From an uncultured Chitinophaga sp. (lineage in GTDB: Bacteria; Bacteroidota; Bacteroidia; Chitinophagales; Chitinophagaceae), in the NCBI RefSeq assembly GCF_946479755.1, contig NZ_CAMLHC010000012.1:124001-188000 (forward strand): 64,000 bases of DNA, read 5' to 3'. Each line of letters opens with the position of its first letter. Within the stretch, counting starts at the first letter, position 1. The notes beneath the pieces are model-generated. The model ran no database searches. It was not told the origin of the DNA and worked only from the letters and a program-made list of their open reading frames with translations. This document shows positions 43,289-52,220 of this stretch, one piece after another. Both the position numbers and the translations under genes were made by a program.

Positions 43289-44689
43289 ATGAGAAGATTA
43301 CATATAGCCACCATATTTTTAGGCACCGTGCTGTTGGGTAGCGGCTGTAAAAAATTCCTGGATGTGAACCAGGACCCTAATAACCCGATGCAGGTATCGG
43401 AAAAACTGATCCTGCCGCCCGTAGAAGTGACCATGTCCACACAGGTGGTAGGTGGCTTCAATGGCGTAAATAATGCCTACTGGATGCAGCAGCTGTCTCA
43501 GAACCAGCCCTCTCCCGGTCAGGAAACCTTCCGTATTTTCCCGGTAGATGTGGATAACACCTGGACTTTCTACATCTATCCGAACATTCTCAATAACCTG
43601 CGCCTGATGATGGACCAGGCCAGGGCTGCCGGTCATAATGAATACATGGCGATCGGTAAAACACTGTTTGCGTTTAACCTTGCTATTGCCACCGATGTGT
43701 GGGGCAATGTGCCTTACACCGAGGCGATGAAGCTTCCCGCAAACGCTACTCCTAAATATGACAGCCAGGAATCTATTTATCAACAGCTGCAGGCGCAGCT
43801 GGACAGCGCCATCTATTTCGCCAGTCAGCCGAAAAGCGCTATTGCTCCCGGTACAGATGACTACATCTACCAGGGTAACATGGCGAAATGGAAAAAACTG
43901 GCTTACATGCTGAAAGCCCGTTTTTACCTGCGCCTTACCAAAGCGCCCGGCCATACCGCTGCTGCTCAGGCAGACCTGGCACTGGCGGCGCTCGCCAATG
44001 CCTTTGTGGATAACAGCGACAACGCGACGGTAAGTTATACCGGTGGCGCTCAGGCCGAAAGCCCGTGGTTTAAGAATACAGAGCCCGGCGCCGGCGGCGT
44101 GGTGATGAACAAAACTTTCATCGACTTCCTTAAAAACAGCAATGACCCTCGCCTGCCCATCATCGCCACCAAAGATGTGGATGGCGGTTACACCGGCCGC
44201 GTACCGGGTGCTACCACCATTCCGGACCCGGACGTGCTGTCAAAGGTGAATGCTTTCTATGCAGCCACTGATGCGCCGCTGTTCCTCGCTACCTATACAG
44301 AAGCGTTGTTCATTAAAGCAGAAGCTACCTTCATCAAATCCGGCGCCGCCGCCGCTACGCCTGTTTACCAGGCAGCGATCAAAGCGCACATGGACATGCT
44401 GAAAGTAGACGGTGCTGCTGCACAGGCGTATATCAACAGCCGCCCGGCACTCACTGCTGCCAATGGTATTAAAGAAATCATCTACGAAAAATATGTGGCT
44501 GGTTTCCTCTCTATCGAAACGTACAACGACTGGAGACGTACCGGTTTCCCGCAACTGCAGCTGCCGGAAAATCCTTTCGTGAACTACATTCCGAGAAGAT
44601 GGCCTTATCCTTCCAACGAGATACTGGCCAACCCGCAGCCGGACCAGAAGGCGACCACTGCTGACCGCGTATGGTGGGATGCAAAATGA
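43289..44689 (+). CDS. SusD/RagB family nutrient-binding lipoprotein
   Basis: 466 residues with a lipoprotein signal, Cys20 in LLGSGCKK. The sequence fits the SusD-like 2 branch: FLDVNQDPNNP, NNAYWMQQLSQNQPSP, read as NNAYWMQQLSQ, VWGNVPYTEA, YLRLTKAPGH and the closing RRWPYPSNEIL. It binds substrate at the surface and forms the lid of the upstream SusC barrel. Ends at the large palindromic terminator shared with guaB. Confidence 0.94.
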   Translation: MRRLHIATIFLGTVLLGSGCKKFLDVNQDPNNPMQVSEKLILPPVEVTMSTQVVGGFNGVNNAYWMQQLSQNQPSPGQETFRIFPVDVDNTWTFYIYPNILNNLRLMMDQARAAGHNEYMAIGKTLFAFNLAIATDVWGNVPYTEAMKLPANATPKYDSQESIYQQLQAQLDSAIYFASQPKSAIAPGTDDYIYQGNMAKWKKLAYMLKARFYLRLTKAPGHTAAAQADLALAALANAFVDNSDNATVSYTGGAQAESPWFKNTEPGAGGVVMNKTFIDFLKNSNDPRLPIIATKDVDGGYTGRVPGATTIPDPDVLSKVNAFYAATDAPLFLATYTEALFIKAEATFIKSGAAAATPVYQAAIKAHMDMLKVDGAAAQAYINSRPALTAANGIKEIIYEKYVAGFLSIETYNDWRRTGFPQLQLPENPFVNYIPRRWPYPSNEILANPQPDQKATTADRVWWDAK

Positions 44690-44704
44690 TAATAACGTTA
44701 CCAT

Positions 44705-44750
44705 ATAAACGAAAAAGACCGGAGCGATCGCTCCGGTCTTTTTCGTTTAT
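44705..44750. terminator. Perfect 46-bp palindrome, bidirectional terminator of susD and guaB
   Basis: Both halves (44705-44727 and 44728-44750) are exact reverse complements. In RNA each direction gives a long hairpin with an A run before and a T run after the GC-rich core, ideal for ending both convergent transcripts. Confidence 0.92.
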
Positions 44751-44763
44751 ACTACGTTGTTAG

Positions 44764-46236
44764 TTATCGGCTGTAGTTCGGCGCTTCTTTCGTGATCACC
44801 ACATCGTGCGGGTGGTTTTCTTTCACGGTAGCAGCGGTGATTTTTACGAACTGTGCACCTTGTAACGCTTTCACGTCTTTGGAACCAGTGAGGCCCATAC
44901 CGGCGCGCAGACCGCCAACGAATTGCTGGATCACTTCAGACAGGTAACCTTTGTAAGGTACGCGGCCTACGATGCCTTCCGGAACCAGTTTCTTGATATC
45001 GTCTTCGTCCTGGAAGTAACGGTCTTTACTACCTTCCTGCATGGCTTCGATGGAGCCCATGCCGCGGTAGGATTTGAATTTACGGCCTTCGTAGATGATA
45101 GTTTCTCCGGGGCTTTCTTCCACACCGGCGAAGATGGAACCTGCCATGATGCAGGAGGCGCCGGCAGCGATGGCTTTTACCATGTCGCCGGTATAACGGA
45201 TACCGCCATCGGCGATGACCGGAATGCCCATTTTCTTCAGTGCTTCAGATGCTTCCAGGATGGCAGAGAGCTGAGGGAAACCAGCGCCGGTGACGATACG
45301 GGTGGTACAGATAGAACCGGGTCCCACACCTACTTTCACCGCGTCGGCTCCGGCTTGTGCCAGTGCCAGTGCTCCTTCTGCGGTGGCCACGTTACCGGCA
45401 ATCACCTGCAGTTTAGGGAAGGCTTTCTTTAATTTCTTGAGTGTGTTGATCACCGCGATAGAGTGACCATGAGAGCTGTCCAGGCAAACGACGTCCACAC
45501 CTACATTGATGAGGGCCTGGGCACGGTCCAGTACATCGGGGGTAATACCCAGTGCAGCACCTACCAGCAGGCGGCCAAATTCATCTTTTACGGCATTGGG
45601 ATAGCTGGTCAGCTGGAGAATGTCGCGATAAGTGATCAGGCCAACCAGTTTACCTTGTTTGTTAACAACCGGCAGCTTTTCTATTTTATATTGCTGAAGG
45701 ATTTTTTCCGCCTTCTTCAGGTCGGTGCCTTCTGGTGCTGTGATGAGTTTTTCACTGGTCATTACTTCAGCCACCAGGCGCTTTTTGTTTCTTTCGAAAC
45801 GCAGGTCCCTGTTGGTCAGAATGCCAACCAGTTTGTTATTGTCATCGATAATGGGAATACCACCAATGCCGTTTTCTTTCATGAGCTTCAGCGCCTGGCC
45901 AATAGTGGCGTCGGCTTTCAGGGTAACGGGGTCCATAATCAGACCGCTTTCGCTACGTTTTACCCTTCTCACCATCTCCGCTTGTCTTTCGATGCTCATG
46001 TTTTTGTGGAGAATACCTATACCCCCTTCTCTCGCCAGCGCGATAGCCAGGTTGGCTTCTGTCACAGTGTCCATAGCCGCTGATACCATTGGTATGTTCA
46101 GGCGTACGTTCTTGGTGAGTTGCGTGGAGATGTTTACTTCTTTAGGCAGAACTTCGCTGTAGGCCGGCACGAGGAGCACGTCGTCAAAGGTAAGGCCGTC
46201 AGCTACAAATTTGGGTTTAGATTTTCCCGCAGGCAT
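44764..46236 (-). CDS. guaB: IMP dehydrogenase
   Basis: Oxidises IMP to XMP with NAD, the committed step to GMP. 490 residues. TIM-barrel catalytic domain split by two CBS domains at about 95-205 ([13 protein letters not shown] and [11 protein letters not shown], typical CBS words). The catalytic Cys310 lies in [17 protein letters not shown], and the flap region holds [11 protein letters not shown] -7 box TACATTTG lies on the minus strand at 46273-46280, 36 nt upstream of the ATG. Transcribed alone. Confidence 0.97.
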   Translation of the reverse strand: MPAGKSKPKFVADGLTFDDVLLVPAYSEVLPKEVNISTQLTKNVRLNIPMVSAAMDTVTEANLAIALAREGGIGILHKNMSIERQAEMVRRVKRSESGLIMDPVTLKADATIGQALKLMKENGIGGIPIIDDNNKLVGILTNRDLRFERNKKRLVAEVMTSEKLITAPEGTDLKKAEKILQQYKIEKLPVVNKQGKLVGLITYRDILQLTSYPNAVKDEFGRLLVGAALGITPDVLDRAQALINVGVDVVCLDSSHGHSIAVINTLKKLKKAFPKLQVIAGNVATAEGALALAQAGADAVKVGVGPGSICTTRIVTGAGFPQLSAILEASEALKKMGIPVIADGGIRYTGDMVKAIAAGASCIMAGSIFAGVEESPGETIIYEGRKFKSYRGMGSIEAMQEGSKDRYFQDEDDIKKLVPEGIVGRVPYKGYLSEVIQQFVGGLRAGMGLTGSKDVKALQGAQFVKITAATVKENHPHDVVITKEAPNYSR

Positions 46237-46272
46237 GATGCAATTATTAATCAGTTAAAAAATAATTGCACG

Positions 46273-46280
46273 CAAATGTA
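46273..46280 (-). promoter_or_regulatory. Possible -7 box for guaB
   Basis: TACATTTG on the minus strand matches TAnnTTTG, 36 nt before the guaB ATG. No TTG at the expected upstream distance. Confidence 0.4.
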
Positions 46281-46367
46281 GCTCTATTTTGCCAATAAAT
46301 AAAATATTCACCACCAACACACCCCTGGCAGACTGTTAACATTACGTTATTGACCTCCCTTGCATCC

Positions 46368-47468
46368 TTAGATGACCAGCTCGTAACGCTGTCCGGGTAA
46401 GCTTTTGAGGATGCTTTGCATTTCCATGCTGAACACCGCTTCCGCCACTTCGCTGCCGGTAAGGCCGGTCAGCAGATACAGCTCTTCTACGTGGCGGGGT
46501 GACTTCTCCCGCAGTAAATGCATGAGTTTTTGTTCATTGTCTGATAATTGTAAAAACAATTCCCGCTGTATAACCGGCGGCCGGGAACGCTCTTCTCAGC
46601 CCATCATCTGTAAAACGTCTGCCGCTCCGGTGATCAGCATCGCTTTATTATTTTTTATAAGATGATTGCAGCCTGCCGCCTGTGGATCATCTGCCCGGCC
46701 GGGAACACAGAACACATCCCGGTTATAACCGCCCGCCAGATCAGCGGTGATCAGCGATCCGCCCTGCAACCCGCTCTCAATAACAATAGTAGCATCGCAA
46801 ATGCCCGCCACAATACGGTTGCGCTTCGGGAAGTTCTGCCTGTCAGGCAGATGGCCACTCATAAAGTCGGTCAGCAGCCCGCCCTGCGTCATCATGGCTA
46901 CCGCCGTGTTTTTATGCGCCGCAGGATAAATACGGTCCAACCCGTGCGCCAGTACGCCAATCGTGGGCGTACCGGCCTGTAAAGCCGTTTCATGGGCCAA
47001 TATGTCGATGCCGTAAGCCAGTCCGCTCACCACCGTTACCTGTGCAGCAGCCAACTCTTCCGTAATTTGATGACATATCCGCCGCCCATAGGCCGTCGGT
47101 TTCCGCGTGCCCACCACACTGATCATCCGCGGGGCATTCAGGGAAGCCGTGCCTTTGTAATACAACAGTGACGGACTGTCGTAACAATGATGCAGCCGTT
47201 GCGGATAATCCGGCTCCGTACAAAACAACGCCCGGATACCATACTTTTCCATAAAATGAATTTCTTTCTCCGCTTCGCTGAAATCGCGGAAAGCACAGAT
47301 CGCATTGGCACGGATGCTTCCCACCGTTTCAATGCGCTCCAGCTCGCGCCGCCGTGCACGGAAGATATCGCCGGCACTGCCAAACGTCTCCAGCAGCTTA
47401 CGGATAATGACATCGCCAATTAAAGGAATACGGGTTAAGGCTATCTGGTATAGCAACTCCTCGGGCAT
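46368..47468 (-). pseudogene. dprA: dprA interrupted by an in-frame TGA
   Basis: DprA loads RecA on incoming single-stranded DNA in natural transformation. From ATG 47468, 290 codons read the N-terminal helical part and the Rossmann-like domain (VVGTRKPTAYG, SGLAYGID, FPKRNRIVAG, GGSLITADLA), then TGA at 46596-46598. The same frame then continues without a break for 75 more codons and reads the usual C-terminal winged helix (LSDNEQKLMHLL, HVEELYLLTGL, SLPGQRYELV). The residue before EERS is normally Trp in relatives, so a TGG to TGA change is the simplest explanation. The truncated 290-residue product keeps the DNA-binding domain and may still work. Real nonsense mutation or sequence error cannot be told apart here. 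Confidence 0.85.
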
Positions 47469-47529
47469 AACAAACAATTTCCTTTTAAATTACGATTTTC
47501 CCTTCAGCGCGCATGTTGCAGGAACCGAT

Positions 47530-47537
47530 TATTTTTG
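47530..47537 (+). promoter_or_regulatory. Possible -7 box for the e(P4) phosphatase gene
   Basis: TATTTTTG matches TAnnTTTG, 22 nt before the ATG at 47559. No TTG at 18-21 nt upstream. Confidence 0.4.
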
Positions 47538-47558
47538 CAGTCAACAAGAGTAATTTTT

Positions 47559-48374
47559 ATGATGATGAAACGGTTATGGTCAGGCGTACTGCTGCTGGGA
47601 ATGCTGGCCTGTAAAACAACAACTCCGGTCACCGTGCAAACGCCCGCTGCCCCGGCCACACAGCTTACGCCTTATGGACCGGCATGGGCCGCCTTATGGC
47701 AGCAACAGTCCGGCGAATACAAAGCCCTTTGCCTGCAAGCCTATCAGCTGGCAGCGCTGCGGCTCGACCAGTACCTCGCGCAGCCGCATCATCTGCCGCT
47801 CGCCGTGGTAACAGACATTGACGAAACGGTGCTCGACAACAGCCCGTACTCCGTTCATCAGGCATTGAACGGCAAAAGCTACGACGATAAAAGCTGGATG
47901 GAATGGACCGCCAAAGCTATTGCCGATACCGTGCCGGGCGCCCCTGCTTTCTTTAAATATGCGGCTTCCAAAGGGGTGAAAGTGTTTTATATCACCAACA
48001 GGCTGGAAGCGGAAAGAGCCGCCACCCTGAAAAACCTGCAGCACTACGGCTTTCCGGATGCTGTAGATCAACATCTGTTGCTGAAAACAGCCGGCTCCGG
48101 CAAAGAACCGCGGCGCCAGCAAGTGTTGCAGCAGTATGAAATTGTACTCCTCTTCGGTGATAACCTCAGCGACTTTGCCAATGTTTTCGATAAAAAGCCG
48201 GTGGCAGAAAGAAATGCTGCCGCCCTGAAATCCGCTGCCAGCTTCGGTAGCAGGTTTATTGTGCTGCCTAATCCGATGTACGGCGACTGGGAAGGGGCGC
48301 TGTATAATTATCAGTATAAGCTCACGCCTCAGCAAAAAGACAGCGTGATGAAAGCGCAGCTGCGGAACTACTAG
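47559..48374 (+). CDS. Lipoprotein e(P4)-type acid phosphatase/5'-nucleotidase
   Basis: 271 residues. Lipoprotein signal with LLGMLAC ahead of the mature Cys. HAD superfamily class B-like (C-type) phosphatase: catalytic DxD in VVTDIDETVLDNSPY, the KVFYITNR strand with the phosphate-binding Thr/Asn, and the acidic FGDNLSDF motif. In Haemophilus e(P4) dephosphorylates NMN and nucleotides at the outer membrane. Three consecutive ATG codons open the frame; the first is taken. Divergent from dprA and convergent with the PorE-like gene. Confidence 0.9.
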   Translation: MMMKRLWSGVLLLGMLACKTTTPVTVQTPAAPATQLTPYGPAWAALWQQQSGEYKALCLQAYQLAALRLDQYLAQPHHLPLAVVTDIDETVLDNSPYSVHQALNGKSYDDKSWMEWTAKAIADTVPGAPAFFKYAASKGVKVFYITNRLEAERAATLKNLQHYGFPDAVDQHLLLKTAGSGKEPRRQQVLQQYEIVLLFGDNLSDFANVFDKKPVAERNAAALKSAASFGSRFIVLPNPMYGDWEGALYNYQYKLTPQQKDSVMKAQLRNY

Positions 48375-48380
48375 GTTTCT

Positions 48381-48400
48381 TTCACGCAACTTTGCGTGAA
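48381..48400. terminator. Hairpin between convergent genes
   Basis: TTCACGCA (48381-48388), ACTT loop, TGCGTGAA (48393-48400). No strong T run follows. The words resemble the ends of the repeat family at 4730-4998. Confidence 0.55.
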
Positions 48401-48401
48401 T

Positions 48402-50291
48402 CTACTCCACGCCCACGATGCGGAATACCGTTCTCCTGTTGGCGGCGCGGCCTTCTTCTGTGTCGTTGGTGGCAATGGGTTGTGTTTCCCCGTAACCTTT
48501 GGAAGTCAGACGACTGATGCTGATCCCTTTATCTGTCAGGTATTTCACGACTGCCTTCGCACGATTGGTGGATAATGTGATGTTATCCTTATCCGAGCCC
48601 ACATTATCAGTATGACCGGCAATTTCGATCTTCAGCGCCGGGTTGTCCTGCATCAGTTTTACGAGTTTGTCCAGTTCAGTCACCGATGCCGGTTCCAGGC
48701 TGTACTGGTTGCTCTGGAAGAAGATGTTGTGCAGAATGATGCTGGCGTTAACGGCGAGTGGTTGCAAGGGGATGTTTTTCTCAAAAGGGACTCCCGGGTG
48801 ATGATCTTTCAGGGAGAAGTTATCAGAGTAAAACAGGTACCCTTTTTTATTGACGTGAAAAGCATAGTCCTTGCCTACGGGCAATGGCGCCAGAAAGTCG
48901 CCGTTATCGTTTGTTTTCACGGCGGCTATCGGGTAGCCTCCCTGCAGGTCTATCACGTCGATATTGGCGGTGAGTCTTTTATGCGTGGTGGTATCGTACA
49001 CATATCCTTTTACATAGAGCGTTTGCAGGGGGCGTGCTTCCGGGTAGAGTTCAAAGCGGTAGATATCCAATGCGCCGCGGGTATCGGAACGATCGGAGGC
49101 GAAGTAGGCGGTTTTACCGTTGGCCTCTACCACCAGCGAAGCGTCTTCATCGATGGTGTTGATGGGATAACCGAGGTTGGTGGCGGGCCCCCAGCTGCCG
49201 TCAGGCTGGCGGCGGGAATAGAAGATATCGAGGCCGCCATAACCGGGATGCCCGTTGGACGCGAAGTACAGCGTTTGACCGTCGGCATGGATGAAAGGAG
49301 TGGTTTCCCTGCCGCGGGTGTTGATGTTGGGGCCAAGTCTCTCCGGAGCGCTCCAGCGGCCGTTTTCGAGGCGGCGGCTCATGAACAGGTCCGCGCCGGC
49401 GTCCGTCGTTTCACGGGCGAAATACAACGTTTGTTTATCGGCAGAGAGGCAGGGCTGTGACTCCCAGTCGCGCGTATTAATGGGTGCGCCGATGTTCTGG
49501 GGCGGCGTCCAGCCGTTAACCGTTTTTTCGGAGTAGTAGATGTCGCAGCTGCCTTTGCCTTCGGGGAATTCGCAGCCGGTGAATACGAGCAGCGTACCGT
49601 CCTGTGAGATGTTCTGTGCGCCTTCGTTGAACGAGCTGTTCACCGGTTCGCCCATGTTCTGTGCAGGCTGCCAGCCGCTGCTGTCGCGGCGGGAAATGAA
49701 GAAGTCTTCATTGCGGCCGTTGACGCGGCGGGTATAAATGAGTATTTGTGCGTCGATGGTGAGAGACGGAAAGTATTCCGGGTCTTTGCTGTTGATCTGG
49801 TCTCCCAGGTTTTCCGGATGAAAGGGCACCTGTTGATGCTGGGCGACCGCGAAGGTATAATTGGCTTTTAGCTTTTCTGCGTTGGCGTTGGGTGATTTGG
49901 CGGAGGCAAGGTGTTGTGTGATCGTGTTCAGGGCGCCCTGAAAATCGCCGGTGCCGGCCAGCGAGCGGGAATAGGCTACCATGACAGGTTTGAGCCCGCT
50001 GCTATCGAGTTGTTTCAATTTGGTGAAACTTTCTTTGGCGGCGGCATAGTCTTTCAGGTCTATGTAGCAGAGGCCCATCTGGCCGTAGGCGTCGGTGAAG
50101 CCGGGGGCGGTTTTGAGTGCGTTTTGCAGCAGGGCGATGGCTTCCCTGCTTTTGTACATACGGACGGCGTCTACCGCCTGGTCAAAAAGGGCTTTGGCTT
50201 TCTTAGGGGCTGTTTCGTAGGTGACTGTCTGGGCCTGTATCTGCAGGCAGCAGCACCATAAACAGGCGGATAATAACAGCGCACGTTTCAT
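48402..50291 (-). CDS. PorE-like OmpA-family protein with TPR and beta-propeller
   Basis: 629 residues from ATG 50291. Signal peptide ending QIQAQ, TPR repeats (about 25-130, AIALLQNALKTAPGFTDAYG, read as LQNALKTAPGF), PD40/WD40-like propeller blades (about 170-430, FPSLTIDAQILIY, GLDIFYSRR, ALDIYRFE), a carboxypeptidase-regulatory-like domain (about 445-510), and a C-terminal OmpA peptidoglycan-binding domain (IEIAGHTDNVGSD, RAKAVVKYL, GETQPIATN). This exact order is that of PorE, a periplasmic T9SS component tethered to peptidoglycan. Close paralogues with other roles are common in Bacteroidota, so the PorE identity is likely but not certain. Confidence 0.85.
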   Translation of the reverse strand: MKRALLLSACLWCCCLQIQAQTVTYETAPKKAKALFDQAVDAVRMYKSREAIALLQNALKTAPGFTDAYGQMGLCYIDLKDYAAAKESFTKLKQLDSSGLKPVMVAYSRSLAGTGDFQGALNTITQHLASAKSPNANAEKLKANYTFAVAQHQQVPFHPENLGDQINSKDPEYFPSLTIDAQILIYTRRVNGRNEDFFISRRDSSGWQPAQNMGEPVNSSFNEGAQNISQDGTLLVFTGCEFPEGKGSCDIYYSEKTVNGWTPPQNIGAPINTRDWESQPCLSADKQTLYFARETTDAGADLFMSRRLENGRWSAPERLGPNINTRGRETTPFIHADGQTLYFASNGHPGYGGLDIFYSRRQPDGSWGPATNLGYPINTIDEDASLVVEANGKTAYFASDRSDTRGALDIYRFELYPEARPLQTLYVKGYVYDTTTHKRLTANIDVIDLQGGYPIAAVKTNDNGDFLAPLPVGKDYAFHVNKKGYLFYSDNFSLKDHHPGVPFEKNIPLQPLAVNASIILHNIFFQSNQYSLEPASVTELDKLVKLMQDNPALKIEIAGHTDNVGSDKDNITLSTNRAKAVVKYLTDKGISISRLTSKGYGETQPIATNDTEEGRAANRRTVFRIVGVE

Positions 50292-50334
50292 AAGAGTATC
50301 TGGCTTGTGTGACGAAGATAGAAGATAAAACGAA

Positions 50335-50363
50335 GAAGCCACTGCTTTCATTGCAGCGGCTTC
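50335..50363 (-). terminator. Terminator after queE
   Basis: Stem of 10 pairs with one mismatch (50335-50345 with 50353-50363), 7-nt loop, followed on the minus strand by TTCGTTTTATC. Confidence 0.65.
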
Positions 50364-50384
50364 CCCGTTTTTATCGTTATCCTG

Positions 50385-51011
50385 TTAAGGTACGTTGATG
50401 TATTTGTGTACCTGTAAGGACAGGCCCCATTCAGGGTGGTCTTTGATGTAGTCGATGATCAGCGGCGTCATTTCGGCGCTGCGGTCCCATTCCGGCGCGA
50501 GGTACAACTTACATTGTTTGCCAACCAGCGCGGCGTATTTCTCAGCCCAGGCGAAGTCGGATTTGTTGAAGATGACCACCTTCAGTTCGCTGGCCACTTC
50601 ACATACTTCCGGCAACGGCGCCTTGAACTTTTTGGGTGACAGGGTGATCCAGTCCCAGCTGCCGCTGAGCGGAGAGGAGCCGGATGTTTCCATATGGGTA
50701 CGGAAGCCCTTTTTATGCAGGGCTTTGGTGAGCGCGTCGAGGTTGTGCATTAACGGTTCGCCGCCGGTGATCACGGCGAGGCGTCCCGGATGAGAAGCGG
50801 CCTCTTCCACAATATCAACGATTTCCCGTTGCGGGTGTTTAGCGGCGTCCCAGCTCTCTTTTACATCGCACCAATGGCAACCTACGTCGCAACCGCCCAG
50901 CCTGATAAAATAGGCTGCTTTGCCCTGATAGTAGCCTTCTCCCTGGAGGGTGTAGAAGCTTTCCATCACCGGCAGGGTGCTGGTCTTAATATTTGTGGTA
51001 ATAACTGACAT
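50385..51011 (-). CDS. queE: 7-carboxy-7-deazaguanine synthase
   Basis: Radical SAM enzyme converting 6-carboxytetrahydropterin to 7-carboxy-7-deazaguanine for queuosine. 208 residues. The start ESFYTLQGEGYYQG is diagnostic of QueE, and the iron-sulphur cluster Cys are 41, 45 and 48 (CDVGCHWC, spacing CxxxCxxC). GGEPLMH is the usual GGEP motif. It acts directly after QueD (6613-7026). It is 36 bp downstream of folD and may be co-transcribed. Confidence 0.94.
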   Translation of the reverse strand: MSVITTNIKTSTLPVMESFYTLQGEGYYQGKAAYFIRLGGCDVGCHWCDVKESWDAAKHPQREIVDIVEEAASHPGRLAVITGGEPLMHNLDALTKALHKKGFRTHMETSGSSPLSGSWDWITLSPKKFKAPLPEVCEVASELKVVIFNKSDFAWAEKYAALVGKQCKLYLAPEWDRSAEMTPLIIDYIKDHPEWGLSLQVHKYINVP

Positions 51012-51047
51012 GACTTACGGCACAAAGTTCGGGTTTTACCTGAACTT

Positions 51048-51935
51048 TTAGTTCATACTTCCTTTCAGGCCGATGTTGGCGTGATAGGTATTTTTCAGCA
51101 GCGCTGCGATGGTCATAGGACCAACGCCGCCCGGCACAGGTGTGATAAAGCTGCATTTAGGCGCTACTTCATCAAATTTCACATCTCCTTTCAGGCGGAA
51201 ACCGCTCTTTTTGGTAGCGTCTTCCACCCGGTTGATCCCTACGTCCACCACTACGGCGCCTTCTTTTACCATATCGGCGGTCACGAAGTCTGGTCTGCCG
51301 ATGGCGGCGATGATGATATCGGCCTGGCGGCAGATGTCTGCCAGATTTTGTGTGCGGGAGTGGGTGAGGGTAACGGTGCAGTTGCCCGGATTGGTATTGC
51401 GGCTCAGCAGGATGCTTACCGGTGTACCGACGATATGGCTGCGGCCTATTACCACGGCGTGTTTACCGGCGGTAGGAATGTTATAATGTTCCAGCATCAG
51501 CATGATGCCATAAGGAGTAGCGGGAATGAAAGCCGGTAAACCGCTGACCATTTTACCTACGTTCATCGGGTGGAAACCGTCTACGTCTTTGCTGGGATCG
51601 ATGGTGTTGATCACCAGTTCTTCGTTGATGTGTTTAGGTAAAGGCAGTTGTACCAGGATACCGTCCACGTCTGCGTTTTCGTTGAGCAGGATGATCTGGT
51701 CCAGCAGGTGTTTTTCGGAAATTTGTTCGTCGAAACGCAGCAGGGTGGAGTTGTAGCCGCATTCTGCGCATGATTTCACCTTGGAAGCTACGTAGGTTTC
51801 GCTGGCGGGGTTGTTACCTACCAGTATAGCTGCGAGATGAGGTACTTTTTTACCAGCAGCCTTTAATTCAGCCACCTGGGTGGCTAATTGGGCTTTAATA
51901 GCCTCAGAAACTAGTTTACCGTCTAAAATTTGCAT
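51048..51935 (-). CDS. folD: Bifunctional methylene-THF dehydrogenase/methenyl-THF cyclohydrolase
   Basis: Interconverts one-carbon tetrahydrofolates for purine, thymidylate and methionine supply. 295 residues from ATG 51935. The catalytic YVASKVKSC region (Tyr and Lys), [16 protein letters not shown] and the NADP loop [11 protein letters not shown] are all conserved, as is [10 protein letters not shown] near the end. A TACCTTTG box on the minus strand (51939-51946) ends just before the ATG, suggesting a very short or leaderless message. Confidence 0.96.
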   Translation of the reverse strand: MQILDGKLVSEAIKAQLATQVAELKAAGKKVPHLAAILVGNNPASETYVASKVKSCAECGYNSTLLRFDEQISEKHLLDQIILLNENADVDGILVQLPLPKHINEELVINTIDPSKDVDGFHPMNVGKMVSGLPAFIPATPYGIMLMLEHYNIPTAGKHAVVIGRSHIVGTPVSILLSRNTNPGNCTVTLTHSRTQNLADICRQADIIIAAIGRPDFVTADMVKEGAVVVDVGINRVEDATKKSGFRLKGDVKFDEVAPKCSFITPVPGGVGPMTIAALLKNTYHANIGLKGSMN

Positions 51936-52070
51936 GTGCAAAGGTAATGAAAATGAGGAATTACGAATATCGAATTCTCCATTTACATACGGGAGAGGGG
52001 AAAGAAGGAGGAAATACAGGCTAAAAGAAGACGGATTAACCGTTAAAACGCAGGGCTTTCGCTGGCATCC

Positions 52071-52106
52071 GGCAAAACAAGCGACATGGGTAGCGCTTGT
52101 TTTGCC
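52071..52106. repeat. Strong 13-bp hairpin, function unknown
   Basis: GGCAAAACAAGCG (52071-52083) is exactly inverted at 52094-52106 with a 10-nt loop. A second small stem CGGGC/GCCCG follows at once. No T run, so it does not look like a terminator. Confidence 0.6.
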
Positions 52107-52170
52107 CGGGCATTGCGCCCGTCAGAATGCGCGATAGTGGAAATTATAAGGCAAAACATGCATATAAATC

Positions 52171-52196
52171 TCCCTGCCACCCGCGGGCGGCAGGGA
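52171..52196 (-). terminator. Possible terminator after pckA
   Basis: 8-bp stem TCCCTGCC with GGCAGGGA and a GC-rich 10-nt loop, 25 bp after the pckA stop. Only a weak U-rich tail (GATTTATAT) follows on the minus strand. Confidence 0.5.
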
Positions 52197-52220
52197 AAGA
52201 TTTTGATCACAAAAGGAACA

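Noticed and set aside
46368..46559. Treating the winged-helix fragment as an independent gene
   Set aside because: It is in the same frame as dprA and matches the missing C-terminal domain. It starts only with TTG and has no promoter.
46596..46598. TGA in dprA read as selenocysteine
   Set aside because: No SECIS-like hairpin is evident after it, DprA is not a selenoprotein, and Trp fits the position in relatives.
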